46,611 nucleotides of DNA from Planctomyces sp. (GTDB lineage: Bacteria; Planctomycetota; Planctomycetia; Planctomycetales; Planctomycetaceae). Position numbers and translations under genes: made by a program. A model generated the notes under the pieces. The model was not told the DNA's origin. It did not search any database and saw only the letters and a list, made by a program, of their open reading frames with translations. Each line of letters opens with the position of its first letter. Positions within the stretch are counted from its first letter, which is position 1. The stretch covers positions 1-46,611 of the forward strand of contig SXPC01000215.1 in NCBI GenBank assembly GCA_005778225.1. Direction: 5' to 3'. Shown in pieces: positions 44,936 through 46,611 of the stretch.

Positions 44936-45469
44936 ATGAATGCACTTGCTGAACTGAAATCTCTAACCGCTCCCTTCTCGGGCACCAGCCAGCTGTTCGA
45001 GATGGTCGAGCACGTTCCGTCGTCGACCGTGCCAGAGCCCTATAAGTCGCTGCTCGTTCACGAACATCACATGACTGTCACGATGGAGCAACACCACAAT
45101 TGCACCGTCGATGTTGAAGTTCTGGCCGAACTCCTCGAAGGGGAGTCTTACGCTCGCGAAATTATTCTTCGCAATCATGCGACCGGGCAAGTTGTTCAAT
45201 ACGGCCTGATTCGTTTCGACTTCCAGTACGTTACTAAATCCGTCAAGGATCAGATTCTTGCCAAGCAGACCCCCCTGGGGCGCGTCCTCATTCTCCACAA
45301 CGTCCTGCGTCACATCGACCTGGGGGCGATCCTGGAACTCAAAACCGGGCCACGTTTGACCGACATCTTTGAGTGTCCGCCGGGAAGCAAAACTTACGGT
45401 CGCCTCGCCACGATCTTCTGCAACAACAAGCCCGCCGTTGATCTGCTGGAGATTTCAGTCCCACTGTAG
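44936..45469 (+). CDS. Chorismate-lyase-like fold protein
   Basis: A 177-residue protein with the pattern of the UbiC/chorismate-lyase superfamily: [11 protein letters not shown] (42-52), SYAREIILR (71-79), VVQYGLIRF (86-94) and [12 protein letters not shown] (112-123). Arg74 may match the catalytic Arg of UbiC and Glu133 the acidic residue, but that is tentative. UbiC makes 4-hydroxybenzoate from chorismate. Relatives make 3-hydroxybenzoate or act as ligand-binding domains. The enzyme activity is unproven here. The ATG at 44936 is chosen because the upstream extension translates the inverted repeat. No strong ribosome site is seen. Confidence 0.62.
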   Translation: MNALAELKSLTAPFSGTSQLFEMVEHVPSSTVPEPYKSLLVHEHHMTVTMEQHHNCTVDVEVLAELLEGESYAREIILRNHATGQVVQYGLIRFDFQYVTKSVKDQILAKQTPLGRVLILHNVLRHIDLGAILELKTGPRLTDIFECPPGSKTYGRLATIFCNNKPAVDLLEISVPL

Positions 45470-45713
45470 TGGCCGAAATTTCTGATCGTCGGTTCTCATG
45501 GCTTTTTGAAACCGGCTGTGCTGTTTTCCTGCTTGTGGTCGTAGGTAAGATATTTGCTTTCGACGACGACTTTTTCTTTCGTGACACTCCCTCCGTTGCA
45601 GCTTTTTCCCCACCTCCAAACACATCTTGGCCCAACCCCCCGTCATCTGCTATTCCTCCACTATCAACTTTTGTGTTCTTCCATGTCCTTTGCGGTGAAG
45701 CGTTCTCACTTCC

Positions 45714-46316
45714 ATGGCCTCACGTACGACTAGACCTGGGTTCGACTTCTGCATCGCCATGCAGGCGTTGTGTGTTGACGTGACGAATCGTCTGGAAGTC
45801 TTCCAGCATATCCACATGGATCAGGTCCTTGTCACCTTCGCTCAGGCTCGGCGCTCTCATCTCCATGGCCTTCAGGCCAAGCTGACCCCGCTTCGCTTTG
45901 AAGGTGGTTCGCGCACCCAAAAACGCCACGGCAGAACCTGGACCATTCCCCGGCTCCACCACAACGCGCGGGAATGCCTCTATATCCTGACTTTCTATCT
46001 GCCGCGGTTTCAGAACCAGACATTCCGCGAAAAGATGATCACGGTCCTGCACGAACTTTACCACATCAGCCCGGAGTTCAACGGCGATATCCGTCGCATG
46101 ACCGGCCGCTATCACGTCCATACTCACAGCCAGCAGGAGTACGACCGCCTGATGGGCGAGTATGTCGAGGAATACCTGCACTACAACCCGCCCGCGGACC
46201 TATATGCCTTCCTGCAGGAAAATTTCACCGGCCTCCAGCAGCGCTACGGCTCTGTCATGGGTCTCAAGGTCCCTATCCCCAAGCTAATTCTCTGGGACGG
46301 TAAGCGTTCTGCGTAG
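45714..46316 (+). CDS. Putative zinc metallopeptidase
   Basis: A 200-residue protein with the zinc motif HELYH (His113, Glu114, His117) followed by ISPEFNGDIRR. The third ligand may be Glu121 or one of the His residues in RYHVHTHSQ (134-138). This resembles the small single-domain putative metallopeptidases seen in phages and bacteria, whose substrates are not known. The N-terminus contains Cys13 and Cys20 and no signal peptide, so it is cytoplasmic. ATG 45714 has no clear ribosome site. It may be in an operon with the two genes upstream, though gaps of 137 and 244 bases make this uncertain. Confidence 0.68.
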   Translation: MASRTTRPGFDFCIAMQALCVDVTNRLEVFQHIHMDQVLVTFAQARRSHLHGLQAKLTPLRFEGGSRTQKRHGRTWTIPRLHHNARECLYILTFYLPRFQNQTFREKMITVLHELYHISPEFNGDIRRMTGRYHVHTHSQQEYDRLMGEYVEEYLHYNPPADLYAFLQENFTGLQQRYGSVMGLKVPIPKLILWDGKRSA

Positions 46317-46476
46317 CACGGAAATTGTATCTTGCTTTCACTGACCAGATTGCCCGGCTCTTCGTCTCCCTTTCGCGATAATGACTTCCATTCCGTACAC
46401 TTCATCGCCGTCTTCGCGGGTTCCCATAAAACTCCTCTTGCCGACCTTTGCCAATCGAACTACAGTCTCTCCCCAA

Positions 46477-46520
46477 ATCGACGATAGGGACATCGTCGAT
46501 GAACGCTCCCCAGTGGGAGC
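46477..46520 (+). promoter_or_regulatory. Two adjacent hairpins upstream of rfbF
   Basis: ATCGACGAT-6-ATCGTCGAT (46477-46500), a nine-bp perfect stem, is followed four bases later by GCTCCC-CAGT-GGGAGC (46505-46520). They end 27 bases before the ATG at 46548 and could affect translation or termination. This is a pattern only, without T run. Confidence 0.45.
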
Positions 46521-46547
46521 ACACTTCCAAGGATGGAAATACACGCC

Positions 46548-46611
46548 ATGCGCGTTGCGATACTAGCAGGAGGATACGGAACTCGTCTCCAGGAAGAGAC
46601 GACTGTTCGTC
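46548..46611 (+). CDS. rfbF: Glucose-1-phosphate cytidylyltransferase, first codons (cut by window edge)
   Basis: Only 21 residues are present: MRVAILAGGYGTRLQEETTV. The start AILAGGxGTRL is the nucleotide-binding loop of sugar-nucleotide pyrophosphorylases, and EETTV right after it is characteristic of RfbF, which makes CDP-glucose for dideoxy-sugars of surface polysaccharides. ATG 46548 is used; an in-frame ATG at 46533 overlaps the AAGGATGG stretch. The upstream hairpins are in its leader. The call rests on a short segment, so it is moderate. Confidence 0.72.
   Translation, partial: MRVAILAGGYGTRLQEETTVR

Noticed and set aside
45469..45783. Plus-strand frame of 104 codons between the lyase-like and peptidase genes
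   Set aside because: It overlaps the peptidase start, has a weak GTG start and a Pro/Ser-rich composition without domain signs.

Overview
The window looks like a chromosomal segment of a member of the Planctomycetota, probably the Planctomycetales. The strongest signs are a planctomycete-type cytochrome c/DUF1549/DUF1553 protein followed by a DUF1501 protein, several secreted PQQ-like beta-propeller proteins, many large secreted proteins of unknown role, and spacers rich in inverted repeats. There are no insertion sequences, phage genes or CRISPR arrays. One tRNA gene is present. The genus cannot be fixed from the sequence alone.

Layout. 1-2884 (minus): a respiratory operon with a diheme lipoprotein cytochrome c, coxB, and the 5' part of coxA, which runs off the left edge. 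3536-9901: a small secreted protein, a bisphosphate nucleotidase/inositol monophosphatase family enzyme, tRNA-Phe, an AlaA-like aminotransferase, a YheT-type hydrolase and a TIM-barrel sugar isomerase, separated by four good intrinsic terminators. 10485-15231: the DUF1549/DUF1553 plus DUF1501 pair. 15244-16944: an MBL-fold hydrolase and an SPL-like radical SAM protein. 17083-19970: a MoxR-type AAA ATPase followed by a 619-residue partner of unknown function. 20048-24724 (minus): an ABC export system (giant FtsX/MacB-type permease, ATPase) and a 90-residue protein. 24997-30490: a GH57 glucanotransferase/amylase, then a convergent pair made of a PQQ-like propeller and a membrane-anchored protein. 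30838-35449: a probable glycosyltransferase, a secreted protein, a GT-C-like membrane protein and a membrane-anchored CX5R phosphatase, a group that suggests surface glycan work. 35853-43370: three PQQ-like propeller genes, an iron-type alcohol dehydrogenase, and a ParD/ParE-like toxin-antitoxin pair whose toxin gene is frameshifted. 43458-46611: a HemN/HemW-like radical SAM protein, a chorismate-lyase-like protein, a putative zinc peptidase, and the first codons of a glucose-1-phosphate cytidylyltransferase gene at the right edge.

The most distinctive features are the MoxR ATPase with its unassigned partner, the single-base frameshift in the parE-like toxin, a complete EF-hand loop inside one PQQ propeller, and at least seven kinds of intergenic palindromic repeat. 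One repeat occurs twice, about 31 kb apart, and another sits inside the DUF1553-DUF1501 gene pair. Family calls come from motifs read by eye. No database search was possible.
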